64,000 bases of DNA from Sediminimonas qiaohouensis DSM 21189 (GCF_000423645.1 NZ_AUIJ01000001.1:372001-436000); one strand, 5' to 3'. Counted from the first letter of the stretch, positions 26,683 to 36,194 are shown. Numbers and translations are program-made. The notes: a model not told the origin generated them from the sequence alone.

Positions 26683-29187
26683 TCACCCATCCTTGCGGAT
26701 GGTCTCGTTCTTGGGGTCATAGGGGCTATCGACCGCCACCTCCGCCGGCCATAGCTGATCAAACATCCTGACCTGCAATTTCGTGCCCGGCTCGGCCATC
26801 TCTGGCGAGACATAGCCCATGCCGATGGATTTCCCGAACGCCACGGAAAAGCCGCCGGACGTCAGGCGCCCGACGCGGGTGCCGTCCTGATCGTAGATCG
26901 CCTCGTGCCCCCAGGGATCGGCATCCTCGGGTCCGTCCACCAGCAGGGTGCAGCACTTGGAGCGCACGCCAAGCGCCTCCATCGCGGATTTGCCCTGGAA
27001 CTCCTTGGACATATCCACGAAGCGCGGCAAATCCGCCTCCAGAGGGGTCGCGTCGCGGCCCAGCTCATGGCCGAACGCGCGATAGGATTTCTCCTGCCGC
27101 AGCCAGTTCTGCGCACGCGCTCCCACCAGCTTGAGGCCATATTCCTCGCCGGCCTTCTCCAGCAGGTCAAAGAGGTAGTTCTGCATCTCGATCGGGTGAT
27201 GCAATTCCCAGCCCAGCTCGCCGGTATAGGCGACGCGCACCGCGTTGACCGGGCACATGCCCAGCTCGATCTGCCGCGCGCTCAGCCACGGAAAGCGCTT
27301 GTTGGAAAGCGCGGTATCGGGGTCGGCGTCCTTGATCACCGCGCGCAGCAAATCGCGCGACTTGGGGCCGGCCACGGCGAAAACGCCGTATTGCGTGGTC
27401 ACGTCCTGCACCGCGATATAGCCGAATTCGCCGGCCTTATCCGCCGCCGCCTTGCGCAGGAAATCGCCGTCGTAATCAGTCAGCGCCCCCGACGAGACGA
27501 GGTAATACTCGTCCTCGCCCAACCGAACGATGGTGTATTCGGTGCGCGTGGTGCCCTGCTCCGTCAGCGCATAGGTCAGGTTGATGCGACCCACCTTGGG
27601 CAATTTGTTGCAGGTGAACCAGTCAAGGAACGCCGTGGCGCCCGGCCCACTCACACGGTGCTTGGTAAAGGCGCTGGCGTCGATCATGCCCACGCCCTCG
27701 CGGATCGCCCTGGCCTCGGCCTCGGCGTATTGCCACCAATCACCCCGGCGGAAGCTGCGCGCGTTGTGGTCGAACTCGGCAGGCGCATCCAGCGGGCCGA
27801 AATAGTTGGGCCGTTCGAACCCGTTCACGACGCCGAACTGCGCGCCGCGCGCTTTCAACCTGTCATAGCTGGGCGCGGTGCGCAGCGGCCGGCAGGCCCG
27901 GCGCTCCTCGTCGGGGTGATGCAGGATATAGACGTGCTCATACGCCTCCTCGTTCTTGCGGCAGGCGTATTCGGTTGTCATCCAGGCGCCAAACCGCTTG
28001 GGATCAAGGCTGGCCATGTCGATCTCGGCCTCGCCATCGACCATCATCTGCGCCAGGTAATACCCGGCGCCGCCCGCCGCGGTGATGCCAAAGCTGAACC
28101 CCTCTGCCAGCCACATGTTGCGCAGCCCCGGCGCCGGACCGACCAGCGGATTACCGTCGGGGGTATAGCAGATCGGACCGTTGAAATCGTCCTTCAGGCC
28201 CACCTCCTCGGTCGAGGGGATGCGGTGGATCATCGACATGTATTCTTCCTCGATCCGCTCCAGGTCGAGGGGGAACAGATCGGCGCGGAAGCTGTCCGGC
28301 ACACCGTAGGGGAACCGCGCGGGCGCGCCCCGCTCATACGGGCCGAGGATCCAGCCGCCGCGCTCTTCACGCACGTACCACTTGGCGTCGGCGTCGCGCA
28401 GCACCGGATGTTCGGCGCCGCCCTCCTTGCGGTAGGCCACCAGCGCCGGATCGGGCTCGGTCACGATGAACTGATGCTCGACCGGGATCGCGGGCATCTT
28501 GATGCCCAGCAGGCGCGCGGTGCGCTGCGCATGGTTGCCGGTGGCGGTGACGACATGCTCGGCGGTGACGACCGTCTGCTCGTCCGACGGCACAAGGTTG
28601 CCGCCCTTCTCGACCATCTTGGTCAGGGTCACGCGCCATTCGCTGCCGGTCCATTCATAGGCGTCGGCCTGCCACTTGCGCTCGATCGTGACGCCGCGCT
28701 GACGGGCGCCCTTGGCCATCGCCATGGTCACATCGGCCGGGTTTATGTAGCCATCCTCGGGGTGATAGATCGCGCCTTTCAGGTCATCGGTATTGACCAG
28801 CGGCCAGCGCTCCTTGATCTGCGCGGGGCTCATCCACTCGTAATGAACGCCGCAGGTTTCGGCCGTCGCGGCATAAAGCATGTATTCATCCATGCGCGCG
28901 TCGCTCTGCGCCATCCGCAGGTTGCCCACCACCGAGAACCCTGCGTTGAGGCCGGTTTCCTCCTCCAGCGTCTTGTAGAAATCGACGGAGTACTGGTGAA
29001 TATGCGTGACCGCGTAGCTCATGTTGAACAGCGGCAAAAGCCCGGCCGCGTGCCAGGTCGATCCCGAGGTCAGCTCGTCGCGTTCCAGCAGCATCACATC
29101 ACTCCAGCCCGCACGGGCCAGGTGATAGGCGATCGAGGTGCCGATGGCGCCGCCACCGACCACCAAAGCTTTGACATGGGTTTTCAT
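26683..29187 (-). CDS. FAD-dependent oxidoreductase fused to a GcvT domain (dimethylglycine/sarcosine dehydrogenase type)
   Basis: An 834-residue enzyme with an N-terminal DAO domain (VVGGGAIGTSIAYHLARAG) and, from about residue 430, an aminomethyltransferase (GcvT) domain with its C-terminal barrel. The segment STWHAAGLLP carries the His that binds FAD covalently in dimethylglycine dehydrogenase. Such enzymes remove methyl groups from dimethylglycine or sarcosine and capture the one-carbon unit on tetrahydrofolate, in glycine betaine breakdown. The ATG at 29187 sits in front of the FAD fold and has an AGGGAG site; an ATG eight codons upstream is possible. The exact N-methyl substrate cannot be read from sequence. 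It diverges from panC. Confidence 0.88.
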   Translation of the reverse strand: MKTHVKALVVGGGAIGTSIAYHLARAGWSDVMLLERDELTSGSTWHAAGLLPLFNMSYAVTHIHQYSVDFYKTLEEETGLNAGFSVVGNLRMAQSDARMDEYMLYAATAETCGVHYEWMSPAQIKERWPLVNTDDLKGAIYHPEDGYINPADVTMAMAKGARQRGVTIERKWQADAYEWTGSEWRVTLTKMVEKGGNLVPSDEQTVVTAEHVVTATGNHAQRTARLLGIKMPAIPVEHQFIVTEPDPALVAYRKEGGAEHPVLRDADAKWYVREERGGWILGPYERGAPARFPYGVPDSFRADLFPLDLERIEEEYMSMIHRIPSTEEVGLKDDFNGPICYTPDGNPLVGPAPGLRNMWLAEGFSFGITAAGGAGYYLAQMMVDGEAEIDMASLDPKRFGAWMTTEYACRKNEEAYEHVYILHHPDEERRACRPLRTAPSYDRLKARGAQFGVVNGFERPNYFGPLDAPAEFDHNARSFRRGDWWQYAEAEARAIREGVGMIDASAFTKHRVSGPGATAFLDWFTCNKLPKVGRINLTYALTEQGTTRTEYTIVRLGEDEYYLVSSGALTDYDGDFLRKAAADKAGEFGYIAVQDVTTQYGVFAVAGPKSRDLLRAVIKDADPDTALSNKRFPWLSARQIELGMCPVNAVRVAYTGELGWELHHPIEMQNYLFDLLEKAGEEYGLKLVGARAQNWLRQEKSYRAFGHELGRDATPLEADLPRFVDMSKEFQGKSAMEALGVRSKCCTLLVDGPEDADPWGHEAIYDQDGTRVGRLTSGGFSVAFGKSIGMGYVSPEMAEPGTKLQVRMFDQLWPAEVAVDSPYDPKNETIRKDG

Positions 29188-29303
29188 TGCGCAACCGACT
29201 CCCTTGGCCATGTGTTGCCCTTATCTCTAACGAAAGCGGCAAATTTCTCAGGGCTGAGCCGACACAACATCACGCGAAAGCGACGTAGCGGCGGGGAAAA
29301 ACC

Positions 29304-29332
29304 TTGCTGCACCGCAGCGCCGCGGCTAGAAC
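29304..29332 (+). promoter_or_regulatory. Candidate sigma-70 promoter for panC-panB
   Basis: TTGCTG (29304-29309) and TAGAAC (29327-29332) are separated by 17 bases and lie about 35 bases before the panC ATG. The spacing is ideal and both boxes are fair matches to the vegetative consensus. This is a pattern match only. Confidence 0.4.
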
Positions 29333-29363
29333 ACCGCCCACGCCACAATCAGGGGACCCTTTG

Positions 29364-30212
29364 ATGATCGTCTGCCGTGACATAGCGGACTGCCGCACCG
29401 CGATCGCCGCCCTGCGCCGCGATGGGTGCAGCATCGGCTTTGTTCCGACGATGGGTTTTTTGCATGACGGGCACATGTCGCTGATCGCGCGGGCGCAGGC
29501 GGATTGCGATGCCGTCGCGGTGTCGATCTTCGTCAACCCCTCGCAATTCGGGCAGGCCGCGGACCTCGCCAGCTACCCGCGCGACGAGGCGCGCGATCTT
29601 GCCCTTCTGGAAGGGGCCGGCGTCGATGTGGTGTTTATGCCGGAAACCGATACCGTCTATCCCCCAGGCGACGAGACAATCGTGGAAACCACCCGCATGG
29701 CCAACACCCTGCACGGCGCGGTGCGGCCGGGGCATTTTCGCGGCGTAAGCACCGTCGTCACACGCCTGTTCAATATCGTGCAGCCCGATCTGGCCGTGTT
29801 CGGCGAAAAGGATTTCCAGCAGTTGCAGGTGATCCGCCGCATGGTCCGCGACCTGCATGTGCCCGTGCGCATCGTTGGTGCCCCCACCGTGCGCGAGGCG
29901 GATGGCCTCGCCCTGTCGTCGCGCAACGTGCGCCTGACCCCCGAAGACCGCGCCGCCGCGCCCGTCCTGCACCGCGCGCTGGAGGCCGGTCAGACCCGGA
30001 TGCAGCAGGAATGCGCAACCGTAGCCGCACTGCGCAGCGCGATCGAAACCACCATCGCGCAAGAGCCGCGCGCCGCATTGGCCGGGCTGGACCTAGTACA
30101 CCCCGACACTCTTGAGGCGCTTGAGGGCCCCGTCACCGGCCCCGTCGCGGTGATGGTCGCCGCGCAGTTTGGCGAGGTCCTCCTGATAGATCAGAAAGTG
30201 ATGACACCATGA
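29364..30212 (+). CDS. panC: Pantothenate synthetase PanC
   Basis: A 282-residue ATP-dependent ligase joining pantoate to beta-alanine, the last step of pantothenate (vitamin B5) synthesis. The class I tRNA-synthetase-like fold shows [15 protein letters not shown] (HxGH-type ATP site), [42 protein letters not shown] and the KMSK-like LSSRNVRL. The ATG at 29364 follows AGGGGACCC. The gene is coupled to panB by ATGA and runs divergently from the FAD-GcvT gene. Confidence 0.96.
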   Translation: MIVCRDIADCRTAIAALRRDGCSIGFVPTMGFLHDGHMSLIARAQADCDAVAVSIFVNPSQFGQAADLASYPRDEARDLALLEGAGVDVVFMPETDTVYPPGDETIVETTRMANTLHGAVRPGHFRGVSTVVTRLFNIVQPDLAVFGEKDFQQLQVIRRMVRDLHVPVRIVGAPTVREADGLALSSRNVRLTPEDRAAAPVLHRALEAGQTRMQQECATVAALRSAIETTIAQEPRAALAGLDLVHPDTLEALEGPVTGPVAVMVAAQFGEVLLIDQKVMTP

Positions 30213-31030
30213 GCCGCCATGCCGACATTCGCCGCACCACGGTGCCCCAGATCACCGCGCGCAAGGGCGGCGAGCCGATCGTCGCGCTGACCGCCTATCA
30301 CGCCCATACCGCCGCCATCGTGGACCGGCACGCCGACGTGATCCTTGTGGGCGACAGCCTCGGCATGGTCATTCACGGCATGGACAGCACCCTTGGCGTG
30401 ACCATGGACATGATGATCCTGCACGGGCAATCCGTGATGCGCGGGGCGCAGCGCGCGCTGGTGGTGGTGGACATGCCCTTTGGCAGCTACGAGCAAAGCC
30501 CCGAGCAAGCGTTCAACAACGCCGCGCGCCTGATGGCCGAATCCGGCTGCGGCGCGGTCAAGCTGGAAGGCGGGGCGCGCATGGCGCCGACGATCCGCTT
30601 TCTGGCCGAGCGGGGCATCCCGGTGATGGCGCATATCGGCCTGACCCCGCAATCCAGCCACACAATGGGCGGGTTCCGCACCCAAGGCCGCGACGAGGAG
30701 AGCTGGCCCGCGCATGAACGCGACGCGCAGGCCGTGGCCGACGCGGGGGCGTTCGCGGTGGTGCTCGAAGGGATGGTCGAGCCGCTGGCCGCACGCATCA
30801 CGCAGCAGCTAACGATCCCCACGATCGGCATCGGCGCCAGCGCCCGCTGCGACGGGCAGATCCTGGTGCTGGAGGATATGCTGGGGCTGAACGACTGGAC
30901 CCCGAAATTCGTCAAGACCTATGGCACGCTGGGCGAGCAGATCGACCGCGCCGTATCGGACTACGCCCGTGAGGTCCGCGCCCGCAGCTTCCCGGCGGCC
31001 GAGCATACCTATGGAGGCAAATCGGGCTGA
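30209..31030 (+). CDS. panB: Ketopantoate hydroxymethyltransferase PanB
   Basis: A 273-residue TIM-barrel enzyme that adds a hydroxymethyl group from methylene-tetrahydrofolate to 2-oxoisovalerate, the committed step to pantoate. Seen are [18 protein letters not shown], the metal/substrate region [48 protein letters not shown] and [20 protein letters not shown]. It overlaps panC by ATGA and ends four bases before the convergent gamma-glutamyltransferase stop. Ketopantoate reductase (panE) is not in the window. Confidence 0.96.
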   Translation: MSRHADIRRTTVPQITARKGGEPIVALTAYHAHTAAIVDRHADVILVGDSLGMVIHGMDSTLGVTMDMMILHGQSVMRGAQRALVVVDMPFGSYEQSPEQAFNNAARLMAESGCGAVKLEGGARMAPTIRFLAERGIPVMAHIGLTPQSSHTMGGFRTQGRDEESWPAHERDAQAVADAGAFAVVLEGMVEPLAARITQQLTIPTIGIGASARCDGQILVLEDMLGLNDWTPKFVKTYGTLGEQIDRAVSDYAREVRARSFPAAEHTYGGKSG

Positions 31031-31034
31031 CGCG

Positions 31035-32831
31035 CTACTGCCCCAGGGCCACCCCCTCGCGGCGCGGATCGGCGCCGCCGCGCAAGCCATCGGGCGTCAG
31101 CGCGATCAGGTGCAGGCCCGATGTCATCGCGCGCGGCTCCACCTCGTAGCCAAGATCGGCCAGCGGCGCGGCCAATGCCTCGGCCCGCGTGCCGCGCTCA
31201 ATATCAAAGGTGCCGAAACGGTTGACGAGATGCCCCATTGCGGCGGCCTGCTGCACATCCATACCCCAATCCAGTTGCGCGATCAGCGCCTGCGCGACAT
31301 AGCCGATGATGCGGCTGCCGCCGGGACTACCCAGCACGAGAACCGGCGCGCCGCCGCGCATCACGATGGTCGGCGCCATGGACGAGCGCGGCCGCTTGCC
31401 CGGCGCCACCGCATTGGCCACCGGCCGCCCATCGCGGTGCGTGCGAAACGAGAAATCGGTCAGCTCATTGTTAAGCAGCATGCCGCGCACCATCACCCGG
31501 CTGCCAAAGGCGTTCTCGATGGTCGTGGTCATCGACAGGGCGTTGCCGTAGCCATCAACGATCGAGATATGCGATGTAGCAGGCTGCGACAGCGTCCCGC
31601 CCGGCCCCCAAAGGCCCGCATGATCGAATTCCGGCATGCCAGGCGCGACATCCCGAAGCGCGGCATCGCCCTCTAGCGCCTCGGCGCGCCGGGCAAGGTA
31701 ATCGGGCGCCAGCAGCCCCTTGGCCGGCACCGGCACGAAATCGCTATCGGCCATGTAGCGGCCCCTGTCGGCAAACGCCAGGCGGCTGGCATCCCCGATC
31801 AGGCGCCACGCCCGCGCGCTACGCGGGCCGAGGGCAGTAAGGTCGTACCCCTCCAGAAGGCCAAGGATCTGCCCCACCGTCAGGCCCCCCGACGACGGCG
31901 GCCCCATGCCGCACACGTCATGCCCGCGATAGGGCGCGCAAACCGGCGCGCGCTCCTTGACCGCATAGCCCTCAAGATCCCGCAGGCTCAAAAGCCCCGG
32001 CCGCGCGGCGCCGTGCACCGCCGCGACGATATCCTCGGCCAGCGCGCCGGTATAAAACGCCTCCGCGCCCTGCCGCCCGATAAGGCGCAGGACATCGGCA
32101 TAGGCAGGGTTGCGCAGCATATCCCCCTCGGCCAGCGGCGCGCCGCCCGGCAGGAAATAGCGCGCGGTCTCAGGGTGCACCGCCAACCGCGCGGCATCGC
32201 GGTCCACCAGGCCAGCCAAGCGCGGGCTGACGTCAAAGCCATCCTCGGCCAGCGTGATCGCGTCCTTGAACAGCCCCGGCCAAGGCAACCGCCCCCACCT
32301 TTCATGCGCCGCCTGCATCAGCGCGGGCGTGCCCGGCGTGCCCACCGACAAGCCGCCCACGACCGCCTCGAAAAAGCCAAGCGGCGCGCCATCTTCGTCC
32401 TGAAACAACGTCGGCGTGGCCACCATCGGCGCGGTTTCGCGCCCGTCCAGCGTGGTTAGCGCGCCGGCCTGCGCGTCATACCACAGCAGGAACGCGCCAC
32501 CGCCAAGGCCCGAGCTTTGCGGCTCCACCAGCCCCAGAACGGCCTGTACCGCGACCATCGCATCGGCCGCCGTGCCACCCGCGCGCAGCACCCGCGCGCC
32601 GGCCATTGCAGCGTGCGGATTGGCCACCGCCACCATCCACTCGCGCGCCTTGACCGAACGCCCGGCCGCCTTGGCCTCTTGCGCCGCCGCAACCTCGGGG
32701 GTGAGCGCCAGCGCCCCGGCGCCCGCCGCCTCGGGGCTGACGGCATCGGCGGCCTGCTGCGCCGCGCTAGGGCCACCCGGCCACGCCAATAGCGCCGCAA
32801 GCGCAACACCCATCCATCCACCGCGTGTCAT
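31035..32831 (-). CDS. ggt: Gamma-glutamyltransferase, periplasmic (Ntn hydrolase)
   Basis: A 598-residue precursor with a signal peptide (MGVALAALLAWPGGPSAAQQ region) that would be exported and self-cleaved into large and small subunits. The small subunit should begin at the Thr of ATSHISIVDGYGNALSM near residue 420, the counterpart of the catalytic threonine. Further motifs are LLNNELTDFSF, the RPRSSMAPTIV substrate loop, and GSPGGSRIIGYV. It cleaves glutathione and other gamma-glutamyl compounds. Two adjacent ATGs follow GGAGGGG; the second (32831) has the better spacing. It converges on panB. Confidence 0.92.
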   Translation of the reverse strand: MTRGGWMGVALAALLAWPGGPSAAQQAADAVSPEAAGAGALALTPEVAAAQEAKAAGRSVKAREWMVAVANPHAAMAGARVLRAGGTAADAMVAVQAVLGLVEPQSSGLGGGAFLLWYDAQAGALTTLDGRETAPMVATPTLFQDEDGAPLGFFEAVVGGLSVGTPGTPALMQAAHERWGRLPWPGLFKDAITLAEDGFDVSPRLAGLVDRDAARLAVHPETARYFLPGGAPLAEGDMLRNPAYADVLRLIGRQGAEAFYTGALAEDIVAAVHGAARPGLLSLRDLEGYAVKERAPVCAPYRGHDVCGMGPPSSGGLTVGQILGLLEGYDLTALGPRSARAWRLIGDASRLAFADRGRYMADSDFVPVPAKGLLAPDYLARRAEALEGDAALRDVAPGMPEFDHAGLWGPGGTLSQPATSHISIVDGYGNALSMTTTIENAFGSRVMVRGMLLNNELTDFSFRTHRDGRPVANAVAPGKRPRSSMAPTIVMRGGAPVLVLGSPGGSRIIGYVAQALIAQLDWGMDVQQAAAMGHLVNRFGTFDIERGTRAEALAAPLADLGYEVEPRAMTSGLHLIALTPDGLRGGADPRREGVALGQ

Positions 32832-32900
32832 CATGGCCCCTCCGATCACTGTATCATCGCACCCACTGTGCACGGGCAATGGGGCATGCGGCAAGGGATA

Positions 32901-32959
32901 GGGGGCTCTGCCCCCGTCGCCTGCGGCGCCTCCCCCGGGATATTTAGAGCCAGAAGAAA
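32901..32959. repeat. GC hairpin plus short Rhodobacteraceae-type intergenic motif
   Basis: A perfect hairpin, GGGGGC-TCT-GCCCCC (32901-32915), is followed after 21 bases by GGGATATTTAGAGCCAGAAG with AAA (32937-32959). The second part resembles a short motif also present in the long element copies (on the minus strand) and at 56913-56936. It lies 14 bases downstream of the hydroxyacid dehydrogenase stop, where it might serve as a 3' processing or termination signal. Confidence 0.5.
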
Positions 32960-32973
32960 CCCGTTCGGGGGCG

Positions 32974-33960
32974 TTACAGCATCGAGGGGACGACCTGATC
33001 GGGGGGGCGGTGGCCGTCGTGGAAGGTCTTGATGTTGATGATCACCTTTTCACCCATCTCCATCCGCCCCTCGCGCGTGGCCGATCCCATATGCGGCAGC
33101 AGCACCACGTTCTTCAGCTCGCGCAGGCGCGGGTTGATCGAATGGCCGCGCTCATAGACATCCAGACCGGCGCCGGCGATCTCGCCCGCGCGCAGCATCC
33201 GGGTCAGCGCGTTCTCGTCGATGACCTCGCCGCGCGAGGTGTTGACGATCACCGCCTCGGGTTTCATCAGCTTGAGCCGCCGCGCGTTCATCAAGTGGAA
33301 GGTCGAGGGCGTGTGCGGGCAGTTGATCGAGATCACGTCCATCCGCGCGACCATCTGGTCGAGGCTTTCCCAATAAGTCGCCTCAAGTTCATCCTCGATC
33401 TCTTCGCGCAAGGGGTTTCGGTTGTGGTAGTGGATCTGCATGCCGAACGCCCGGGCGCGCCGCGCCACCGCCTGCCCGATGCGGCCCATCCCCAGGATAC
33501 CCAAACGCCGCCCGCCGACGCGCCCGCCCAGTAGGGCCGTGGGCGACCAGCCCTGCCAATCGTGCGATTGCATCACGGCCAGCCCCTCGGGAATGCGGCG
33601 CGTCACCGCGAGGATCAGCGCCATCGTCATGTCCGCGGTGTCATCGGTCAGCACGCCGGGCGTGTTGGAGACAAGGATGCCACGCTGCCGGGCGGTGGAG
33701 ACATCGATATGGTCGACCCCCGCGCCGTAATTCGCAATCAGCTTGAGCTGCGGCCCCGCCTGCCCCAGCAGCCCCGCGTCGATATCATCGGTCAGCGTCG
33801 GCACCAGAACGTCGGCCTGCCTGACCGCATCGACCAGTTCCTCGCGCGTCATCGGCGTATCGTCGTCGCGCAGCCTGACGTTGAACAATTCCTTCATGCG
33901 GGTTTCAACCGCTTCCGGCAAGCGTCGTGTAACGACAACACTCAAACGTCCCGTTGGCAT
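32974..33960 (-). CDS. NAD(P)-dependent D-2-hydroxyacid dehydrogenase (glyoxylate/hydroxypyruvate reductase type)
   Basis: A 328-residue enzyme. The Rossmann motif is LGILGMGRIGQAVARRARAFG near residue 150, and the catalytic triad is visible as VNTSRGEVIDE (Arg), the Glu in AGAGLDVYE, and LLPHMGSAT (His). IANYGAGVDHID is the typical substrate-domain segment. These features match GyaR-type reductases that interconvert glyoxylate and glycolate or hydroxypyruvate and glycerate; FDH-like activity is an alternative. The ATG at 33960 follows AGGGAGAGC. The gene starts 114 bp from the divergent SH3-protein gene. Confidence 0.88.
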   Translation of the reverse strand: MPTGRLSVVVTRRLPEAVETRMKELFNVRLRDDDTPMTREELVDAVRQADVLVPTLTDDIDAGLLGQAGPQLKLIANYGAGVDHIDVSTARQRGILVSNTPGVLTDDTADMTMALILAVTRRIPEGLAVMQSHDWQGWSPTALLGGRVGGRRLGILGMGRIGQAVARRARAFGMQIHYHNRNPLREEIEDELEATYWESLDQMVARMDVISINCPHTPSTFHLMNARRLKLMKPEAVIVNTSRGEVIDENALTRMLRAGEIAGAGLDVYERGHSINPRLRELKNVVLLPHMGSATREGRMEMGEKVIINIKTFHDGHRPPDQVVPSML

Positions 33961-34074
33961 GGCTGCTCTCCCTTCGTGCTTTTCAAACCGCCGCTCCGGT
34001 GTCAGAGTGGCGCACGAGCAGCGGCGGCACAAGAACCGACGTCGACATTTCAAGAACTACGTACAGGCCCTGCA

Positions 34075-34581
34075 ATGATTTTGTGCGCGAAACGGCTTGC
34101 CTTTCTGGTGGTCCTGCTTCTGTCGGCCCCCGCCACCGCGACCCTTGCGCAAGAGCGCGGGCCGGTCACCAACCTGCCGCTGCCGCGGTTCGTGTCGGTC
34201 AAGGCGTCCGAGGCCAACGTGCGGCGCGGGCCCTCGCTGACCCACAGGATCGACTGGGTGTTCAAGCGGCGCGACATCCCTGTTGAGATCACCGCCGAGC
34301 ATGGCCATTGGCGCCGCGTACGTGACCGCGATGGCGCCGGCGGCTGGGTGCATTACTCGTTGCTATCAGGCACGCGCACCGTAATCGTGACGCGCGACAT
34401 GCTGGCGCTGAACTCCCGGCCGGTGTCCGACACGCCGGTCGTTGCACGGCTGGAACTGGGCGTGATCGCCCATGTTGAAAGCTGCGACAAGACCTGGTGC
34501 GCGCTGTCGGTCGATGGGTATGACGGCTGGGCCCTGAAAGAGGGGCTATGGGGCGTGCGCGCGGACGAAATCATCGAGTGA
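34075..34581 (+). CDS. Secreted SH3-domain (bacterial SH3, DUF1058-like) protein
   Basis: A 168-residue exported protein. A signal peptide (AKRLAFLVVLLLSAPATATLAQ) is followed by two SH3-like repeats: SVKASEANVRRGPSLTHRID with WVHYSLLSGTRT, then a second set ending GYDGWALKEGLWGV. Such domains bind peptidoglycan or act as stand-alone periplasmic domains; no catalytic part is present. The ATG at 34075 has no strong ribosome site. It lies upstream of the molybdate operon but with a separate gap of 126 bp, so a link to molybdate is not indicated. Confidence 0.82.
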   Translation: MILCAKRLAFLVVLLLSAPATATLAQERGPVTNLPLPRFVSVKASEANVRRGPSLTHRIDWVFKRRDIPVEITAEHGHWRRVRDRDGAGGWVHYSLLSGTRTVIVTRDMLALNSRPVSDTPVVARLELGVIAHVESCDKTWCALSVDGYDGWALKEGLWGVRADEIIE

Positions 34582-34670
34582 CGAGGCGGGCACTGGCGGG
34601 CACGGCCCCGGGCGGGGTCCGATGGGCGTTATGTTTGACGGAAAATATGGCTTGTAGTCACTTGCGCTCC

Positions 34671-34698
34671 CTGCAATATTTCCCATAAAATATAACGG
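34671..34698 (+). promoter_or_regulatory. Candidate Mo-responsive (ModE/Mop-type) operator over the modABC promoter
   Basis: The inverted repeat ATATTT-CCCATA-AAATAT (34676-34693) is followed directly by AACG, so its right half, AAATATAACG, resembles the TATATAACG half-site of ModE-type boxes. The left half (CTGCAATATTT) is a weaker match. A possible promoter, TTGCGC-N18-TAAAAT, ends inside the repeat, and the ribosome site GGAGAGG follows at once, a position suited to repression. A further CGTTAT lies at 34627. Confidence 0.4.
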
Positions 34699-34707
34699 AG
34701 AGGCCCC

Positions 34708-35514
34708 ATGCCCCATACCCCCACGGCGCAGCGCCCCCGCGCGACCAGAATCCTTGCGCTGATCGGCCTGTCGCTGTCCCTGCTCGCGCCGGTGCCGCGC
34801 ATGGCCGCGGCCGAAAGCGCGCTGATCGCCGTAGCGGCGAATTTTGCCGAGACGGCCCAATCGCTGGCGCCTGCGTTCAACGCCGAGACCGGCCATGAAC
34901 TGACGCTGACCATCGGCTCCACCGGTAAGCTATACGCGCAGATCACCAAGGGGGCGCCGTTCGATGCGCTGCTGGCCGCCGATCAGGAGCGGCCCCGCCG
35001 CCTGCTGGAGGAAGGCCACGCCGTCCCCGGCACCCGCCGCACCTACGCCACCGGGCAACTGGTACTATGGAGCCCGGACCCCGACCGCATCGGCCAGAAC
35101 GGCGAAGAAACCCTTGCCAATGGCGATTTCGAGCACCTCGCCATGGCCAACCCCGATCTGGCGCCCTATGGTCTGGCGGCAGCGCAGGCGTTGGATCACA
35201 TGGGGCTGCGCGACAGGCTGAGCGACAGGATCGTGATGGGACAGAACATCGGCCAGACGTTTTCGATGGTGGCCACGGGCAACGCCGCGCTCGGGCTGGT
35301 GGCCGGGTCATACGCCGCGTCCCCGCGCAACACCGCCCCCGGTAGCGTATGGCCCGTCCCCACCGCGTATCACGACCCGATCCGCCAGGACGCGGTGCTC
35401 CTAGCCGTTGGTGCGGACAACGCCGCCGCGCGCGCGTTTCTGGACTACCTGCACAGCGATGCCGCCCGCGAGGTGATCACGCGGTTCGGCTACGGCGTGG
35501 AAGACCCGCAGTGA
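34708..35514 (+). CDS. modA: ModA, molybdate ABC transporter substrate-binding protein
   Basis: A 268-residue periplasmic binding protein with a signal peptide ending near PRMAAAES. The family motifs ALIAVAANFAETAQSLAPAF, TIGSTGKLYAQITKGAPFDALLAAD (oxyanion site), LANPDLAPYGLAAAQAL and GQTFSMVATGNAALGLVAGS are clear. It captures molybdate or tungstate for ModBC. The ATG at 34708 follows GGAGAGGCCCC. It overlaps modB (GTGA). A Mo-type operator candidate lies just upstream. Confidence 0.95.
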   Translation: MPHTPTAQRPRATRILALIGLSLSLLAPVPRMAAAESALIAVAANFAETAQSLAPAFNAETGHELTLTIGSTGKLYAQITKGAPFDALLAADQERPRRLLEEGHAVPGTRRTYATGQLVLWSPDPDRIGQNGEETLANGDFEHLAMANPDLAPYGLAAAQALDHMGLRDRLSDRIVMGQNIGQTFSMVATGNAALGLVAGSYAASPRNTAPGSVWPVPTAYHDPIRQDAVLLAVGADNAAARAFLDYLHSDAAREVITRFGYGVEDPQ

Positions 35515-36194
35515 CCCTGCCCGATCTCGCCCCCCTCTTGCTCAGCTTGCGGTTGGCGGGCTGGGCGACGGTGATCCTGCTGATCCTGGGCACGCCGCTG
35601 GCGTGGTGGCTGGCCCATACCCGTAGCCGCGCCAAGCCGGTGATCGAGGCAATCACCGCGCTGCCGCTGGTGCTGCCGCCCACGGTTCTGGGCTTTTACC
35701 TGCTGGTCGCGCTCAGCCCCAGCAGCCCACTGGGCGGGATGTGGCGCGACGCGACCGGCAACGCGCTGACGTTTTCCTTCGCGGGGCTGGTGGTGGCCTC
35801 GGTGCTCTATTCGCTGCCGTTCACCGTTCAGCCCCTGCAATCGGCGTTCGAGACGGTCGGGCGCGCGCCTCTTGAGGCGGCGGCGATGCTGCGCGCCTCG
35901 CCGCTCGACAGGTTCCTGAGCGTCGCGTCGCCACTGGCCCTGCGCGGATACCTGACCGCGATTGTCCTCAGCTTTGCCCACACCATCGGCGAGTTCGGCG
36001 TGGTGCTGATGGTCGGCGGCAACATTCCCGGCCGCACGCAGGTCATCTCGATCGCCATCTATGAGCATGTCGAGACCCTGAACTACGCGCAGGCGCATAC
36101 GTTGTCGGCGATCCTTCTGGTGTTTTCCTTTGTCGTGCTGGTGGGGGTCTATGCCACCAACCGCCGCTTTCCGATCCACGCGGGCGGCTGGTGA
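35511..36194 (+). CDS. modB: ModB, molybdate ABC transporter permease
   Basis: A 227-residue inner-membrane permease with five to six hydrophobic segments (RLAGWATVILLILGTPLAWW; VLPPTVLGFYLLVAL; GLVVASVLYSLPF). The EAA-type loop that contacts ModC reads EAAAMLRASPLDRFLSVASP, and ALRGYLTAIVLSFAHTIGEF with GVVLMVGGNIPG is typical of ModB. The GTG at 35511 overlaps the modA stop; the upstream extension of the frame lies inside modA. The stop overlaps the modC GTG. Confidence 0.94.
   Translation: MTLPDLAPLLLSLRLAGWATVILLILGTPLAWWLAHTRSRAKPVIEAITALPLVLPPTVLGFYLLVALSPSSPLGGMWRDATGNALTFSFAGLVVASVLYSLPFTVQPLQSAFETVGRAPLEAAAMLRASPLDRFLSVASPLALRGYLTAIVLSFAHTIGEFGVVLMVGGNIPGRTQVISIAIYEHVETLNYAQAHTLSAILLVFSFVVLVGVYATNRRFPIHAGGW

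Noticed and set aside
26905-29364. An 819-codon open frame antisense to the FAD-GcvT gene
   Set aside because: Typical of high-GC codon bias, where the antisense frame rarely meets stops. Its translation is low-complexity and has no domain; the sense gene is well supported.
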